NCBI GenBank assembly: GCA_021200395.1
Contig: JAJQGQ010000202.1
Coordinates: forward strand, 1 to 7,055
Reading direction: 5' to 3'
Length of the DNA: 7,055 bases
Source of the DNA: Erysipelotrichaceae bacterium
GTDB taxonomy: Bacteria; Bacillota_I; Bacilli_A; Erysipelotrichales; Coprobacillaceae
In this document: positions 6,100 to 7,055 of the stretch, in pieces
How the letters are laid out: each line of letters starts with the position of its first letter
How positions within the stretch are numbered: position 1 is the first letter of the stretch
Notes under the pieces: model-generated
Told to the model about the DNA's origin: nothing
Database searches by the model: none
Seen by the model: the letters and a program-made list of their open reading frames with translations, nothing else
Translations under genes and position numbers: made by a program

Positions 6100-6135
6100 A
6101 AACGTCTGTTGTGACTGATGGGCGTTTTTCTTTTA
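6100..6135 (+). terminator. Rho-independent terminator after the DUF74 gene
   Basis: AAACGTC (6100-6106) pairs with GGCGTTT (6121-6127), including one T-G wobble. Further weak pairs close a loop near 6111-6116. The 3' arm runs into TTTTTCTTTT. It ends the membrane-protein/DUF74 transcript. Confidence 0.75.
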
Positions 6136-6161
6136 ACAATATTGAATAGTGGAGGGAGAAA

Positions 6162-6780
6162 ATGGATATCATTTTATATTCAAATAAAATAGATGAATAT
6201 TTAAAATGTGGTAGTGTCATTGATTATGATAATAATGAAATCATAGAAATGGCTGATATGTTATTCAAAAATGCTGATAATGAACTCGATTTTATAAAAA
6301 GGCCTATGAATTTGTGAGAGATAATATTTCACACTCTGCAGATATCAATGAAGATATCATAACAATTTCTGCATCACAAGTGCTTGTAGAGGGACATGGA
6401 ACTTGCTTTGCTAAATCTCATCTTTTGGCAGCTTTACTGCGATGCAAATCCATACCTACAGGCTTTTGTTACCAAAAACTGATTTTAGATGATGAAACTG
6501 CCCCCCTGTTCTTATCTACCATGGATTAAATGGTGTATATATCAATGAATACAATAAGTGGATACGACTTGATGCAAGAGGAAATAAAGAAGGTGTCAAT
6601 GCACAGTTTGAAATTGACAAAGAATAACTAGCTTTTCCTATACGCAATGAGAAAGGTGAGGAGGATGGTTTGGTTATTTATCCTTCTCCTGATGCCAAAG
6701 TGTTGGAACAATTAAAAAAATTCCAAACAAGAAGTGAACTTTGGAATAATCTTCCAACTGAACTGGCATACAATCAATAA
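6162..6780 (+). pseudogene. Transglutaminase-like protein, broken by two frameshifts and a stop
   Basis: Three reading frames join into one protein of about 206 aa. Frame 1 starts at ATG 6162 after GGAGGGAG (6151-6158) and runs MDIILYSNKIDEYL to the five-A run at 6296-6300; unrepaired, it stops at 6315-6317. One extra A restores KKAYEFVRDNISHSADI. That frame carries EGHGTCFAKS (catalytic Cys codon 6404-6406) and TGFCYQKL up to the six-C run at 6501-6506; one extra C restores LIYHGLNGVYINEYNKWIRL with the catalytic His and then DARGN with the Asp. TAA at 6625-6627 interrupts DKE-LAFPIR, where relatives usually have Gln, so CAA to TAA is likely. The last frame ends at 6778-6780. All triad residues are readable, so decay is recent. 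The two indels alone could be sequencing errors; the nonsense codon is harder to explain that way. Confidence 0.85.
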
Positions 6781-6849
6781 CTTCAAATTCCTGTTTAACA
6801 ATGAAGTTGTAAAATATTTTTTGAATTTATTATAGCTTGATAAAAATGT

Positions 6850-6886
6850 AAGCTAACTATTATGAGATAATGGTTAGCTTTTTGTT
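6850..6886 (+). terminator. Strong rho-independent terminator
   Basis: AAGCTAACTATTAT (6850-6863) pairs with ATAATGGTTAGCTT (6867-6880) over 14 bases with one T-G wobble and a GAG loop, followed by TTTGTTT. It lies 70 bases after the transglutaminase pseudogene. The complement carries a T-run three bases beyond the stem, so weak termination in the other direction is possible. Confidence 0.88.
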
Positions 6887-6971
6887 TATGTGACTAATTC
6901 AAAAAAATGAGAATTTCTTTTAGAAAATAGTTATGCATTTATATATAATGCTTTAAGAAAATTGTTATGTA

Positions 6972-6999
6972 TTATGTTTATCAGTGATAAGAATATAAA
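6972..6999 (+). promoter_or_regulatory. Promoter candidate with tetO-core-like operator
   Basis: TTATCAGTGATAA (6978-6990) is a perfect 13-base palindrome around a central G. Its inner 11 bases, TATCAGTGATA, equal the core of the TetR operator tetO2. It lies in the spacer between a weak -35 (TTATGT, 6972-6977) and a good -10 (TATAAA, 6994-6999), a usual site for TetR-type repression. The gene controlled would lie to the right of the window. Confidence 0.45.
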
Positions 7000-7037
7000 T
7001 AAAATTATCAATTATTATTGAATTAAAATATCTTATT

Positions 7038-7045
7038 GTGAGGGA
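7038..7045 (+). promoter_or_regulatory. Ribosome binding site of a gene beginning past the right edge
   Basis: GTGAGGGA is a good SD match. A start is expected about 6-10 bases on; the final bases AT (7054-7055) would form ATG if the next base is G. No coding sequence of this gene is visible. Confidence 0.5.
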
Positions 7046-7055
7046 AAATAGAAAT

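Larger units (their letters stand above)
6781..7055. other. Gene-free AT-rich region with terminator and control sites
   Basis: These 275 bases have no credible open frame on either strand. They contain the terminator at 6850-6886, a TATAAT box at 6944-6949 without a good -35, the tetO-like palindrome at 6978-6990, a shorter dyad TCAAT-TATT-ATTGA at 7008-7021, and an SD site at the right edge. The stretch reads as the 3' end of one unit and the 5' control region of the next. Confidence 0.6.

Noticed and set aside
6314..6529. 71-codon open frame as a separate gene
   Set aside because: It is the middle segment of the frameshifted transglutaminase-like gene and has no SD; upstream and downstream family sequence continues in other frames.
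6893..6926. Small hairpins AATTC/GAATT and TTTCT/AGAAA
   Set aside because: Arms of five A/T-rich bases are expected by chance in this composition.
7008..7021. TCAAT-TATT-ATTGA dyad as an operator
   Set aside because: Five-base AT-rich arms without relation to a clear promoter element are too weak to call.
1..7055. CRISPR array, insertion sequence, tRNA or phage defence system
   Set aside because: I saw no regularly spaced repeats, transposase-like frame, terminal repeats with target duplication, cloverleaf-like sequence or defence-associated domains; most of the window is ordinary core-genome content.

Overview
The window looks like chromosomal DNA from a low-GC, spore-forming Firmicute. 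Codons are strongly A/T-biased, Shine-Dalgarno (SD) sites are GGAGG-type, genes are packed on one strand with overlapping stops and starts, and the block rqcP - yabP - yabQ - divIC is the one known from Bacillus subtilis and clostridia. Codon use and compact layout suggest the Erysipelotrichia/Coprobacillaceae side of the phylum; that placement is inference. All convincing genes are on the + strand. No tRNA, rRNA, CRISPR array or insertion sequence was recognised.

Region 1 (1-1590) is the rqcP-yabP-yabQ-divIC block. A gene tail ends at 40, followed by rqcP (ribosome quality control), an unrecognised 85-codon gene, the sporulation genes yabP and yabQ, and the division gene divIC. Two internal control signals are proposed: a sigma-E-like promoter in front of yabP, and an extended -10 promoter inside yabQ for divIC. 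They would separate mother-cell sporulation genes from the vegetative division gene. A small hairpin with a T-rich tail overlaps the divIC stop.

Region 2 (1598-5505) is a tight housekeeping run: a Fes/EstD-type esterase, a Cof-type HAD phosphatase, uracil-DNA glycosylase (ung), folylpolyglutamate synthase (folC) and a small MarR-like winged-helix protein with a Pro/Gly-rich insert. Neighbours overlap by 1-4 bases or lie 1 base apart, so they are probably co-transcribed and translationally coupled.

Region 3 (5520-6135) holds a two-helix membrane protein overlapping a YbjQ/DUF74 protein and ends in a rho-independent terminator. Codon use here is visibly more GC-rich (CTG, GGC, GCG, CCG) than in the earlier genes, suggesting an acquired pair.

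Region 4 (6136-7055) contains a decayed transglutaminase-like gene (two homopolymer frameshifts plus a nonsense codon, catalytic residues still readable), a strong 14-bp terminator, and a control region with a tetO-core-like palindrome between possible -35 and -10 elements. An SD site at the very end suggests that a gene starts just outside the window. I see no convincing undescribed multi-gene system. The most useful leads are the yabP and divIC promoters, the tetO-like operator, the unknown 85-aa gene and the imported-looking membrane/DUF74 pair.
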